A stretch of 64,000 nucleotides of DNA from Artocarpus heterophyllus (Eukaryota > Streptophyta > Magnoliopsida > Rosales > Moraceae): NCBI GenBank assembly GCA_025403435.1, contig CM046332.1:1657530-1721529 (forward strand), in the 5' to 3' direction. Each line of letters begins with the position of its first letter. Positions within the stretch are counted from its first letter, which is position 1. This document shows positions 24,109-36,149 of this stretch, in pieces. The translations under genes were made by a program, and so were the position numbers. Under the pieces are notes generated by a model. The model saw only the letters and a program-made list of their open reading frames with translations. It was not told the origin of the DNA and made no database searches.

Positions 24109-25005
24109 CAAAAGGGAAACAACATTGCTCGGCAAAGAACCGACGAGATCATTAGTGTTTAAAAGGGCCTTCTTGTACATTAGTACTATAAGGGGCTGAT
24201 GAGAAATTAAAGCTCTCTTGATCTCACTTTTCTTTGCAATGAAATTGTATTTTGCCTCTCTCACACACATTAAGGTTGAACTCTCTCCTTTCTCTTTTTC
24301 TCTCTTATTTTTCACACTCTCTTTTTCTCTCCTCTCTTTTTCTTTTCTCTTATGTTCAGCCTCCCTCTCTTTCTCTTTTCTTTTTTCACTCGCTTTTTGC
24401 ATTTTTAATTGATCGTCAAGAACTTGTTTTGGAGTCAATGGTACAAGTGACATTGGTTATTTATTCATGGTAAAAGAGTACCGATTGGTGAAACTGTCAT
24501 GTATGGTTCGTCGATCGAATTGCCACGGTCTTCCCAACAAGAGGTGATATGCTTGCATGGGCACAACATCACAAAGCACCTTGTCCTCATACTTTCCAAT
24601 AGAAAATGCCACCATCACCTGTTTAGTAACCTTGATCTCACCACAATCATTTAGCCATTGAAGCCAGTAAGGCTTTGGATGCTTCAAGGTAGGTAACTCC
24701 AATTTCTCCAGTAATTCGGTGCTGGCCACATTTGTGCAACTTCCTCCATCTATTATTACACTACAAACCTTGTTATTCACAAAATACTGTGTGTGAAACA
24801 AATTCTCTTGCTGATTATTCTCTTTTTCTTTAGCCTGTGCACTAAGAGCTCGTCTTCGAGAGCTAGCATGTCATCTACTTCTTCTTCTTCATCATCCTTT
24901 GAAACAATCTCTCCTTGAGCTATAATCACCATTACTCTCTTATTTGGACATTCGCGAGATATGTGACCCCTGCCTTGACATTTAAAGCACTTAATGTCAT
25001 GACTT
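24109..25005 (-). pseudogene. Gypsy C gag end, protease and charged linker
   Basis: Minus strand. A zinc knuckle CFKCQGRGHISREC (near 24955-24995) is followed by an acidic stretch and an aspartic protease region (VIIDGGSCTNVASTELLEKL, then LLGRPWQFDRRTIHDSFTNR). An in-frame TAA (24457-24459) follows TMNK. The next 100 residues include a Lys/Glu/Arg-rich linker (about 24270-24410), seen as strong purine/pyrimidine strand asymmetry in the DNA. It is common in this type of element. The N-terminal gag is missing. Confidence 0.88.
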
Positions 25006-25564
25006 CCAGTTAATGCACTTTAAGAAAGAATCAAGAGAAGTTGCATGAAAAAATGGAGGTTTTTCTAGAAATTTGCTAAGCCTTGGATAAAATGTCTTCA
25101 AACAGAGGCGAAAACAAAAGCGCATCAATGGCGAGCGATGCAGTGGCGATCCTCAATTTTTATGCTCCTCCTTTGCCCTCTATCATAAATCTGAAACCCA
25201 TAATGAAAGGAAACATCAGAGAGATAAAATTGAATCTAGAAAAATAAAGAAGAGTGCTTAGTGATGGCGAAGAGAGATGGTGGTTGAGGAAGAATATATG
25301 CAACACGTTTGGAAAAGGGCGAGGGAGGTTTATCGTGGTTTTCTCCCTTTCAAAACTAAATTCGTTCTAGAGGCAAAATAGGCGCCAAAAGATTTTCATT
25401 AATCTTTCTTCCAAATTTTAAAATTAGCTTTAATTTTCAAACACTTCATTCTTTGAAATAAAAAAAATAAAACACACACGCACCCATATATATATATATA
25501 TAATTATAGACAATATATACAACAAAATATACTTTCTCTACCCATAATTATCCAATAATAGGTC
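25006..25564. other. Interval without recognised gene
   Basis: Mixed-composition sequence with a short TA repeat near 25487-25502. It contains an AGGCGCCAAAAG block like one near 30957, but no coding or LTR signature I can name. Confidence 0.5.
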
Positions 25565-26092
25565 CACTATAAGAAAAACTATATTTAACGACATATTATT
25601 TACGACATTTAGTTTTTGAATGTCATTGAAAAATACATACAACGACATCTCCAACAAACATGTCGTTAATGACATTTGAAACAATAATTAATGACATCTA
25701 TATAGATGTCGTATTGAAGGTCTCCTTTTAACGACAATAGCTTAGTGTTGTTAAATTATTTGACGACAAGTAAGAGATGTCTTCAAAGCCTTGGAGATTC
25801 CACGACACCCCTTATAGACAACATCTTGACTAATGTCGTCTATAAGGGGTGTCGTAGAATCTTCAAGGCTTTAACAACATCTCCTACTTGTCGTTAAATA
25901 ATTTAACGACACTAAACTATTGTCGTTAAAAGGAGATCTTTAATACGACATCTATATAGATGTCGTTAATTATTGTTTCAAATGTCGTTAATGACATTTT
26001 TGTTGAAGATGTCGTTGTATGTACTTTTCAACGACATTCAAAAACTACATGTCGTAAATAATATGTCGTTAAATGTAGTTTTTCTTGTAGTG
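25565..26092. mobile_element. CACTA-type MITE, near-perfect hairpin (528 bp)
   Basis: It starts CACTATAAGAAAAACTA and ends TAGTTTTTCTTGTAGTG, with the 3-bp duplication GTC on both sides (25562-25564 and 26093-26095). These are the terminal sequence and duplication length of the En/Spm (CACTA) superfamily. The two arms of about 250 bp are almost complementary and meet around a short loop near 25815-25830. Many copies of ACGACAT/ATGTCGT are scattered along both arms, resembling the subterminal repeats bound by CACTA transposases. There is no coding sequence, so movement would need a transposase supplied in trans. Confidence 0.93.
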
Positions 26093-26557
26093 GTCTTTCA
26101 CAACGGGACGCACCTATATAGTAATGGTATTTAATTATAAATATTAGCTTACTCCATACTTTAAGTTTTTGCCAGCATAGTAATAATACTTATATTGTTA
26201 ATAATAATAACAATACTAATTTATACTCAACCAAAAAGCACAATAACAAAATATAAAAAGTTGTATTATTTTAAAGGGAAAATTTTAATTCTAATTTTGG
26301 TAACAATACCAATACTATTTTCTTAAATTTATGATTATTTTTTAGTTTTCACAACTAAAAATAAAATTAGATTATTTAAGAATGATAAAGATAGCAAAAT
26401 CCATAGCTGAACATGCACTTACTTACGGTCCATTACTAAATTTAGGCATAGCAAACTTTTTACCTGTGAATACATTTATATGTGAGACCTACCTTAAATA
26501 GGGTTAGTAGAAACCAAATTAAATTAGTGAAATTTTAATTTGCCATTCGGTTAAAGG
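26093..26557. other. AT-rich spacer
   Basis: No gene or repeat signature seen. Confidence 0.5.
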
Positions 26558-27352
26558 CAAGGATGAAATTTTCAAGAAAATTTTAGAAATTTCGGTGAAA
26601 ATTTGAGAAATTTTGGGGAAATTTGAGAAGTTTTGAGGTACCAAATTAACTTTCCACTGTATTATTGATTTTAATAAAACATCACAGAAATATCAAAAAT
26701 ATCGGCAAATTTTGGTAAAAATATCGATATCAGAAAATCTGTAGTGTATTTTGTATAAAATTTCAACACATGTCGGTTAAATTTCAACAAGATTTTGGTT
26801 ATGTAGGAAATTACAAATTTTAATGGATTTTTTTCTTTTAAATAATCTATCAATATTTTATATTTTTAATGAATGAATATTTGTTCTATACACATTATCC
26901 CCCACCGTAAAAGCTATGATATGGTTATTGATTTTAATTATCCTCATCCAAGCATAACATCACCATCTCAGGCAAACAATTGAGAGAATTCATAGTTTCC
27001 CATCCATTGAAATACAATAGGAAGAAATCAACAAACCTACATATGGCATATTAATAACTATACTCTACACTACTCAAATAACATGCCATGTTTGAATCAA
27101 GTTGGAATCTCAACCATTTTGAGCCTCACAAAACTTCCTTTTAGTATTGACAAATCCAATATGTATGAAGTTTATTATGTAAATCATGTTTATTTATGCT
27201 TATTGTATCTTAAAGTATTAAAGATATTTAATATAAAATTTTTGTAATTTTTATAATTTTTGTCGAAATTTTCACCGATATCAATATTTTTTCCAAAATT
27301 TTCATAAATTGAAGTGCTGATATTTCTACCAATACCAATATTTTCATCCTTG
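26558..27352. repeat. Foldback (MITE-like) element with CAAGGATGAAA termini
   Basis: Left end CAAGGATGAAATTTTC and right end GAAAATATTTTCATCCTTG in inverted orientation, with further complementary stretches (AAATTTCGGTGAAAATTT against AAATTTTCACCGATATC). No clean target duplication was found and the middle is AT-rich non-coding. The superfamily is unknown. Confidence 0.55.
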
Positions 27353-27455
27353 GTTATAAGATGGAACAAGTTTAGAGGTTCATGACCTTAGCTATAGTAT
27401 ATATAATTCTAAGTATTGATAGTTGTTATGAAAGTTCAAAACTATAGTTGTTTGT

Positions 27456-27590
27456 TATTGTTAACTTAAAATCTATTATTGGTCTTTTTATTTATTTATT
27501 TATTTTTCTTATGTTTTTTTTATTGTCAACTTAAGATCTATTATTGATGTTTTTATTTATTTATTTATTTATTTATTTATTTTTCTTAAT
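27456..27590. repeat. Local 65-bp duplication with (TATT)n microsatellite
   Basis: Two copies of an ACTTAA(A/G)ATCTATTATTG segment, each leading into a TTTATTTATTTA run, near 27457 and 27522. Confidence 0.8.
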
Positions 27591-27613
27591 AATAAGAAAC
27601 TTGGTAAATAAGG

Positions 27614-29235
27614 TGTTAGACATGTATGCCCTAAGTAGTAAAAATGTAATATGTTTTTGGAGACATTTTTATCAATAAAGAGTTTATTTATTAATCATAT
27701 ACTAAATTGTTGTCCTCTTTATGTTCATTTTTGTTGAATGTATGATAAGCAAACAAAAGTCTAAGACTGTCGGTCTAAACCTTTAGAATCAGGCATATGA
27801 TGGACAAATTATGGGGAAGACATGATCTAAAGGTGATAGTCTAAAGTATAAGATCCACAATCGAGGGAATAAAGTTAGGCACTTTATTCATGTAAAGATT
27901 GTTATGTTGTCTATATCTCTAACAAGAGATGATTTGTCTTGGCCATTGGAGGTGGACTCCGCGAATAGAAACATTGGTGCATTGTCATGGGTGACGATGC
28001 ATCGGATTGGGACATAAAGTGTAATTGATTTGGATTAATAATCCTGTCTCGGCAAATCAATTCACTTTAGACAATCATACGTGTTGTATCTCAACCTTGA
28101 GATGAATAATGGGTCCGTTATCTTGAATTATGTCTTTTGATGTACCAAAGGGTGATATTCACATTTTATGTTGGTATGTATGCCGGTATATTAGAGGCAT
28201 GACTCTTGATAGCATAGACTTGTTATTCATAGATATAGAATCCATAGCTCCTCTTTAGGAGTCGTTGATATCCTCTTATATGCATAAGTGTAATCGAATG
28301 CATAAGTGATATCCTTTTATCCTGTAATTAAAAAACTAGAGCTCTCAACCATTTGGATACATAGGTGTAATCGAATGATATACTGTCTTTAGATGGTAAG
28401 TTTTTCGATGGTGAGATAATGGAAGGTAAGAGAAAAATAATCAGAAAGGTAAGACAGAATTCATCCTTAAGCCGATTATGGATAATCCTATAGGGATACG
28501 ATACATTGTGATATGTCATGGAGACTTAGCTATTCAGGTTTCGTAATTCTATATAGTTCAAGAGTGCAGCTCTAAGCTTTTAGTGGAGTAGCGTTAGAGT
28601 TATTAATTATGAAATATATATTAGGGATATTGGGTTTCATAATTATCAGAAGCATGAACTATATAGGTCCATCAGGTCCCCTTTGCTAGTCATAATAAAT
28701 CCTGTAATGATATGATGTGCTTTTCTAATAAATTGGTGATTTATGTCAAATTATCAGATTGGCTAAAATTCGATAGGATTAGATAATTCATGTGTGTTTA
28801 TTGGTTGAATTAATTTTAATTAATTCAAGATAAACTTGAATTATCAAATCAGATAATTCAAATCTGTTTATTGATTCAATTAATTTCGAACAAATTAATT
28901 CAACATAAAGCTGTTGAATTATCAAGAATATTTATTTTCCTAGAGATTATCTAGATATGACTGTTTTAATTAGATAACTTCTCTATTGGGTTATTTGAAT
29001 TAAAACTGAGGCTCTATCCTAAGAATCTCAAGTGGGATATAAAAGATTCGTAGGAATCATTTATCGTAAGTTCGGCAGGCTGATCTTTAGGTTTGGCCTG
29101 CTGATGGAGTAAGTTCGATAGGCTGATTTGCCAATTCAGCCTACCGACCGAGCAATTTTTGATCACGTGTTTTTAGATGCAATTTTATCAAATTTTGATC
29201 CTGATTTGAATTCTACTCTGTACTATTTTTTCGAC
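27614..29235 (+). mobile_element. Degraded copia LTR relic (same family as 42773-52465)
   Basis: It starts TGTTAGACATGTATGC and can be followed by eye along the young copia LTR: ATTTTTATCAATAAAGA, the ATCGAGGGAATAAAGTT block, the TAGGAGT block, and the phased array at 29072. Similarity fades after about 29235. The ~400-bp LTR 3' end and any internal region are absent. It is much more diverged than the pair at 42.8 and 50.4 kb, so it is an older insertion. Confidence 0.85.
29072..29147 (+). repeat. Phased palindrome array in copia LTR relic
   Basis: Motif starts at 29072, 29093, 29115 and 29136: steps 21, 22, 21, exactly those of the young LTR at 44211. The copies are decayed (GCTGA for GCCGA) in the way expected of methylated CpG loss. 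Confidence 0.87.
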
Positions 29236-30699
29236 ATAGGGCATGCACAAATATTCCTCTGACGTGGCGACCAACTTATGTTTCTTATTTTTATTGCGAA
29301 TGTAAGTTGGCGAGAAAATAACCCCACTCTAAACTTGCCTTACTGCCATCCTTGTTAGGATTAGTACCCTAATGATTACAATGGATGTATTTTAAGGACA
29401 TTTTATATTAGTAAAGAATAATGCATTTATATTAGTAACGACATTTATTTCGGCACCTGCGACATCATCAGTGACTAAGTAATTTAGGATCTCACTGAGA
29501 ATATTCTATTTTCATGTAAATTTTTTAATATTGTATCAATTATTCGAAGGGAAATTTAATAATTTTAATTTAAAATGATATCTAATAATTTTTAATAGTC
29601 AAACTTAAAATGAAATGTTAAGTCAGTTCAATAAAAATAAAGGTTAAGGACCAAAATAATACTTTCGTGAAAGATTGGAGACTAATATAGTAATTCATGC
29701 AAAACAATAAGATGAAAGGCAATATGAAACACTTCATAGGAACAAAAACCTTAAGGAAATAATCTCCTAAAAATATTCTCCAAGTTTATTAAAATATCAC
29801 AAATATATTCCAAGTTTTAACTAATGAAAAAAGCATCCCTCTCGTTTTTTTTTAAGAGTTAGAAAGCATCTACCTAACTAGTCAAATTGTTGAAAAAGTT
29901 AACAATGCCATCAATAATGAGCGCTTAAGTACTTTTTTAAAAGAAGCATGTATTATTTAAACATTAACCATTTAAAAATCAAACAAAAATATTTTAAATC
30001 TGAAAAATTTAAAAATAAAAAAAGATAAAAAGTCTCTCTCTCACCCCTCAAATCGCCAATCTACTAAGCCAAACTATCCCCACCTATGGTCAATCTATGT
30101 AGGTCCAGTCTTGTTTCCTACTTCTTAATTAGGTTTATTTTTCTTTTTTGGTTTTGTTTAAATTTATTTGATTCGTCCAATAATTTGATAAACTTTTTGT
30201 TTTAAATCTATTTTAATTTGTTTATTAGCTAATGTTTAAATTCTGCACAGATTGTTTTAGAACTACTTAAATGATTGGTAGGCATAATATATTATTAAGA
30301 TTTTGACCAGTAAAAAAGACGTTTTTCAAAAATTTTTGAAAACCTAAGTGGGTATTTGATTAAATAAAACCTAAAGTATATTTGTAGTATTTAGAATAAT
30401 AAACTCAGATACTCTTAGACGTTTTAAATTACTTTTTAAGGGAAAGAAAATGTTTTTTATGATAGTACTATACTATACATACAAAATGATCGTTGGAATT
30501 ATGTGAAACAAGAGATGAAAAAACTTTTATTTTTTAGGGAAAAAAAAGAAATTACCAAACCGTTTTCAAATTAGAGACAAAGAAAGTATATGTTCATTTT
30601 TCAGGGAATATATGGATACAAGATATATAATCAAATTACTAACTGATGATATGCTACTTCTTAACTGATAATAATCATTCCTCCAAATTCGGTGGCTTT
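29236..30699. other. AT-rich interval without recognised gene
   Basis: Non-coding AT-rich sequence; no repeat termini or protein signature seen. Confidence 0.5.
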
Positions 30700-31167
30700 G
30701 TTTGGACGTGCTTCATATTATTTTTTCCATGAATTCCTTTATTAGTAAATGTTTTTGTAATTAAATTTTAGTTGCTGAAAAATAATTTTAAGACTAGAAA
30801 CATTTTGTCACTGAAAGCGTAATTTCTTATAATTTTACAGCTAATTTAGTCATAAAATATAGCTAGAATTTCTCGACTAATTTTCAGTCACCAAATATCA
30901 ACGACTAAAATAATTTAGTCGTAGAAACTTGGTGGTCCCTCCATGTTTAAAGTTTGGCGCCAAATCTTTTTGTGACTTAACACATGTTTAGTTGCTAAAT
31001 GTAACTTTTTTCAAACTAAAAAGTTTGTTGTTAATAAGTTTAGTGCTGAAAACAAGGTACTTTTTAGTTAAATATTTTAGCTACTACATTTTAGCCGCTG
31101 TTGGATAGGTTTAGCGACTACAAGTTACTAGTCGTTGAAATTTCTCATATGTTAAAATTGCAGTGTG
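30700..31167. mobile_element. Probable CACTA-type terminal region
   Basis: Repeated TTTAGTCG / CGACTAAA and TTAGTTGCT variants are scattered through 30760-31130, and it ends TAGTCGTTGAAATTTCTCAT near 31128. That resembles subterminal repeats next to a CACTA end. The terminus itself is not intact. Confidence 0.4.
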
Positions 31168-31217
31168 TTTGGTTTAGTTGTAGTCATTATGTGATCATTT
31201 TTTATATTTTTTATGCT

Positions 31218-31857
31218 TATGTTGGACGATGAATTCATTGATACAGAAGAAATGACTGAAGAAAGAGATGATTATGAACTCCAAAACATGGAATTATTTA
31301 ATCTCGTTATGGATGAAAAAAGACGAACAACCTTGATAAAACATATTTCAAAGTTAACGTCTAAAGGACAAAAAATATAAGTTAAATTTCATGTAAAGAA
31401 TCAAAGTATTAAAAAAGAGGGGGATGAGCTCCAAAGTTATATCAGAGTTTTAGTTCAAGAGCACATTCCCATAACAATAAAAGATTAGAGAAAAAATACC
31501 GACAAGAAAAATGTAGAACGTGTTTGGTAAGGTATTATTATATCCTTTACTATTCCCGAGACCATGAGGAGTATCCTTCACTATTCCTAAGACCATGGGG
31601 AAGTTGTTGATGACAAGCTCCTCTAAGATGGCGTGCGAATTTCGGTACAATCTAAAAAACATTTCATTGAAAACCTCAAAGATGACACCAATGTTTTCAA
31701 GCTCTTGGCAAAAGTAGTTGAAGCCCATGCTTCTGTTAGTTTGGACCAATGGAGAGAGTTTATGAAATACAAGCTTAGTGAGGAGCAAATAAAGATATTG
31801 AAAAAAGCAAAAAGACAAGAGATAAATTTGATCTCGAGCACTCATGAAGTCTTTTGA
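31218..31857 (+). pseudogene. Degraded En/Spm-type transposase-like coding remnant
   Basis: Forward frames give LDEFIDTEEMTEERDDYELQ, then VKFHVKNQSIKKEGDELQ-SYIRVLVQEHIPITIKD and, after frame changes, VEAHASVSLDQWREFMKYKL. These resemble the C-terminal transposase-derived proteins of the plant Ptta/En/Spm group, which carry a 'LVRxxIPxxxxxWKxVP' block and a later 'WxxFVxxRLS' block. Several stops and frameshifts are present. The assignment is from memory of the family pattern and is tentative. Confidence 0.5.
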
Positions 31858-31875
31858 GATATAAGAAAGAGGACT

Positions 31876-32476
31876 GTTGAGGTGTTAAGATCCCCAGCCA
31901 GACCCTAGAGGGCACCTCGAACGTATTGTCGGGGAAGCTGCTCGGGGAGGCTCCATGCGGATTTCCCTCCCGCAGGGGGAGCGCGTCCCCTAGGACTTAA
32001 ACTCATTTCCTCTTGAATAAGAGGGTTTTAGGGTCTATCCTAGGTACCAATCCAACCAATTGGATTGGTACTCAAGGGACACCCTCAGACCCTCTTATTC
32101 AAGAGGATACGGGTTCAACCCCTAGGGGACGCGCTCTTTCACTGTAGGCAAAAATCTGAGCTGAGTCCCTCTTCCGAGCAAGGACCTCTCATCCACAATA
32201 CATAGGAGGGAGTCACCACCCAAGCCGAGGTCTCTCCCTGAGCAAGGACCCACTCAGGGGTCGCGTATCCCATCCGAATGCGCGTTTTAAAATTGGTTGG
32301 ATTGGTACCTAGAATAGGCCCTAAAACCCTCTTATTCAAGAGGAAACGAGTTCGACTCCTAGAGGACGCGCTCCCTCCACAGGAGGCAAATCCACGTGGA
32401 GGCTCCCCGAGCAGCCTCCCCGACAATACATTCGAGGTGCCCGCCAGGCTCCGGCCAGGGATCTCAAAACCTCAAC
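31876..32476. mobile_element. Inverted-repeat element of ~600 bp, non-coding
   Basis: Ends are GTTGAGGTGTTAAGATCCC and GGATCTCAAAACCTCAAC in inverted orientation. Arms of ~180 bp continue inwards with complementary blocks (GGGCACCTCGAACGTATTGT, GAGGCTCC and CTCTTGAATAAGAGGGTTTTAG against their reverse complements at 32290-32440). GC content is far above the surroundings. Three variants of a CCCTAGGGGACGCGCTC block occur. Flanks AGGACT / AAGGACC are similar but do not form a clean duplication. The superfamily is unknown; open frames inside it are by-products of GC richness. Confidence 0.8.
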
Positions 32477-32861
32477 AAGGACCATGAATGGATACGTAAA
32501 ATTTATTTACTTCATTTATATAAACTTTGTAATCATGAAACAAAATCTCAAAAATAGAGAAAACTCTTCAAACAATACAGATTGAAATGATAATATGAAG
32601 AGATGATTTCACGGCTGAGGAAGACATTAGACAACGTAGAATAGTTGAGAAGTCGATGTGGAAATTAAGGTCGACGTCGATTAAGAGCATGTGGAATGGC
32701 AAAAGAATTCGACATGGAAAGGGTGAAAGATGTTTTCAAAGAACATATTCACAGTGAAGAAAAGTTTGAAAATTGAACATGAGAACGTTCAATGCTAAGG
32801 AAGACAACACTTTCACAGGCGAAATTGCAATTTTGTCGAATAAAAGCGAAATGGTTTAGCA

Positions 32862-33201
32862 CATTTGTCCCTGAACTTGTAGGGTTTTGACAACTTGCCT
32901 CTTAAACTTTTAATTTTGGCAATTTTTACTCCCAACTTGCAAAATTGTTGCAATGTAATTTTATCAATTCTGATATGATCTTTTGTAAGTTGAAGGAATT
33001 AAGAATTAGGAAATTGGGAGATTTATTTTCAGTTTGAATTGAGATGAAAATATTTCGTCTAAAGTGCCTTTTCGTTACTGATTTATTACAATCATCATCA
33101 CATGATACATATTGCAACAACTTTACAAGCGCAGTACAATGTTAAAATTAAAAAAATTCAAGGGATAAGTTTCCAAAATCCTACAAGTTCAGGGGTAAAT
33201 T
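32862..33201. repeat. Small foldback MITE-like element
   Basis: Inverted ends ATTTGTCCCTGAACTTGTAGG (left) and CCTACAAGTTCAGGGGTAAAT (right), followed inward by weaker complementarity. It is a type common in plant genomes; no target duplication was resolved. Confidence 0.65.
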
Positions 33202-34246
33202 TTCAAAACGTCCATAAAACAATAATTAGTTATATAAATGTCAGTTATACATGAGGTGTAAAATGAATGTCTACAAATCATTATATTTGCAGATTAGTCC
33301 ATAAGATAATTTATAATGAATTTCCTGCCCTTCCTTAAAAATAGGCGAGCATTACCTTTTTTTTATGCAAGTGTCTTATACGTAGATGAACTGATTTTTT
33401 AGACAAAAACCGTATTGGGATATTTATGCACAATATTTAAACGGTCTTTGGAATTTATATGTATGTGTGTATGTATATATATATATATATATAGAGGTGT
33501 GGTTTCAATGATTACTTTTATTTTTACGTTTCGATGGGATGGTTACTGTTGTTCTAACAGTGTGATATAGATCAAACTATTCTAACAAATTTGATATTTG
33601 ATTAAAAAATTGTGATAATAAATGAACATTGAACTTAAAAAAACTCATTAAATAGAATTTTTAATGGGCAACTTGTTGTTTACCTAGTGACATGGATTTT
33701 TTAAGCATCTTTTAATTAAAAAATGTGATCTAATTAAAGATTCATTCTCTTATTTTTGAATCTCATTCATAATTCTAATTCCATTCTAGACTATGTTTAT
33801 TTCCAATTTTTGTTCTCTGTTTTCATTCCGTGATTCTTTTTCACTTTAATTAAGAATAAGTTGGTTTGCACTAGCCTAATTAAAATAGTTTAAAACCAAA
33901 GTAGACCAGATATATCGTCCATAGCTATCCTCTTAATTAAGGATTAACACGTTATAAATTTTGACACAGGACACTTACTAGAACAAGTAAGAGTTAATGG
34001 GTCTTTTCTTAAAATAAAAAAAAATCGAAAATTGAATTTAGAATTGCAAAGCCCGTTAAAGTGAACAAGAAAAAATACAGGAATGTTTAATGGAAAAAAA
34101 AAAAAATTGAGATCCCGGATAAACCACGGCCTCTCCTTTTCTCTAATCTTTCGCCTTCTCTATAAACACCAATTATCTAAACTCTAATTATCTCACACTT
34201 AACAATCAAGAAGAAAGATAATTTATGAATTGAAAAAAATGTCGTA
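33202..34246. other. AT-rich interval with TA microsatellite
   Basis: A (TA)n run lies at 33473-33493. A TCTATAAACACC stretch near 34157 could be a TATA box for the small reading frame at 34247. Nothing else recognised. Confidence 0.5.
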
Positions 34247-34438
34247 ATGGCAGCTCACTTAGCCAACAACTTCAAGAAGACTCAAATTTCATGGGATAGA
34301 AACAGACATAGAAAAAATGGCAAGAGAACCAGACATAGAAAAAAAGATATAGATGGTAGGGGAGGTTTGTCACAAAGTTTTTCTGAAGGAATCAAGTATT
34401 CTGACGATGTTCCCGGCGAAGTCTTTAGACTTGAATAA
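34247..34438 (+). CDS. Small basic hypothetical ORF (63 aa), doubtful
   Basis: A Lys/Arg-rich reading frame (MAAHLANNFKKTQISWDRNR and onward) with no recognised domain. In its favour are a TATA-like CTATAAACACC about 90 bp upstream and an A-rich leader just before the ATG. Against it are the length, simple basic composition and lack of any family match from memory. It could be a chance frame or the first exon of a degraded gene. Confidence 0.25.
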   Translation: MAAHLANNFKKTQISWDRNRHRKNGKRTRHRKKDIDGRGGLSQSFSEGIKYSDDVPGEVFRLE

Positions 34439-36149
34439 GGTAGAAGGAAGAGTTAAAAGAAATATCAATCAGTTTTCGATTCCATGATTCCATTTCATTT
34501 TAACTCCCTTCCTTTTGTTTCTATGTATTCATTTCCTATTTTAAGAAAATCTATGCAATTAAAAATTAAGATTATTAGGTTGCTTAACTTCCTACAACAA
34601 ACAATTTAAATTGCTACTTTATTGAGTACAATTAAAGCATACACATATTAGTATAATTTTGTTTGTAACCATGGAACGTTACAAAAAAAAAAGTAACCAT
34701 TAATCTTTTATATATATATATATATAAAGAAAATTACTTATTGTGACACACTTTTAAAAAATGTTATGATTCATGCCACGTTTTAAAAAATTGTGCTATA
34801 CTATTATTCATAATTCTTTTTTAAATTACGTCACACTTAAACATATGTGCCGTTTATAAAAAATATATATTTTAAAATATGATATTTATGAAATTTTCTC
34901 TATATTTATATTCAAAAATCAAATGTCAAGTCACAAGTGTATGATGTCAGAGGCCCTTTTGACATTGCATTTAGAAACACTTTTTGGTTTTTGCAACCGC
35001 CTATAATATCTTAGTAACTTAAGGTGTTTGGTAAATCATATTTTCATAAAGTTGCTCTTAAAAATTGCTGTCTAGAAGGAAAAATTTAAAAAGCATGCTA
35101 GGGATTGATTTTTTTACTCTAAGTTTTACTGTCATAATTCAAAATTACTTAATAATAATAATATATTTATCAAGTTGCCCCTTTTTTCATATTAGACTAA
35201 AATAAAATCACTACCAAAAATTTAAAATTTATACATAATGTAATTTTTTTGCTTAAATAATTTATTTGTAATGTAATTAAACGACAATTGTGCTTTCTTA
35301 TTTTTCCAGTGTTTAATTTATCTTTCTAAAAATACGTTATGTAATAAAAATATATATATATGTTTTTTATTATATAAATGCATAGATATTATATGTATTG
35401 ACCTTAAAATTAATATTAAAAAATTAACTTTAAATATGCTTAAATATGTCTAATTTCGTCACTAAATATCTTCACCACAATTTTTTAAATAATTTATCAA
35501 ACGCCTACTATTGTGCCTGTGATATTCTTAGTAGCTTTCAAAAACAATTTACCAAACACACACTTACTCCGGACTCACAATACAACACAACATTGTCAAA
35601 CTATTAATATGCATGTGAACTGTTTTTTTAGATAAAAATCATTTTGAAGTATACATTCACGGTTCAAATGTCAAGTCCCCTTTTTTTTAAAAAAAAATTG
35701 AAAATCTTAACAAATGTAATCAGTTATTGCAAAATAATAACGGCGCTGAAAAAGATGCAATCGAAATAATTTAATCTTAACAACCAACGAATTGATATAT
35801 TGACAAGTCTAGAAGTCGTCATTTTGTATAAACACACTCCATAGAAAGTAAATTAGGTGGTATATAATTTTTTTATTACAACTATTTTTTTCTTTTTTTT
35901 TTCAATTGATTCTCACACTTTTTTTTAACCAAAAAGTCAAAATATCTGTTTTTTTTACTATAATTATTATTTATTATCATATATAATATATGTTTATCTA
36001 GTTTTAACTTAAAATATTTATGATCAATTATGTCTTGATACTTTTTTAGAAATGATATGCCCCAAACTTTGTTAACTTTTCAAAAATTAAAAAATAATAC
36101 AGTAGAGGTTCTATTTGTCAAAGCCGGACCCCTCCATGGATATGTGACG
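34439..36149. other. AT-rich intergenic interval
   Basis: Contains TA runs near 34710 and 35349, and an inverted pair GTGTTTGGTAAAT (35022 region) / ATTTACCAAACAC (35543 region) that may bound a small foldback element. No gene seen. Confidence 0.5.

Larger units (their letters stand above)
17646..25005 (-). mobile_element. Ty3-gypsy element C, 5' truncated, with nested solo LTR
   Basis: From right to left on the minus strand: gag zinc knuckle (near 24950-25000), protease, a charged linker, reverse transcriptase, RNase H, integrase and a 3' LTR (17646-18333). Left and right parts of the integrase join perfectly once 19239-22244 is removed. Most of gag, the primer site and the 5' LTR are absent; recognisable sequence ends near 25005. 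Confidence 0.85.

Noticed and set aside
32139..32487. Open frames in both directions inside the inverted-repeat element
   Set aside because: They arise from the GC-rich inverted repeat itself and mirror each other; no protein family.
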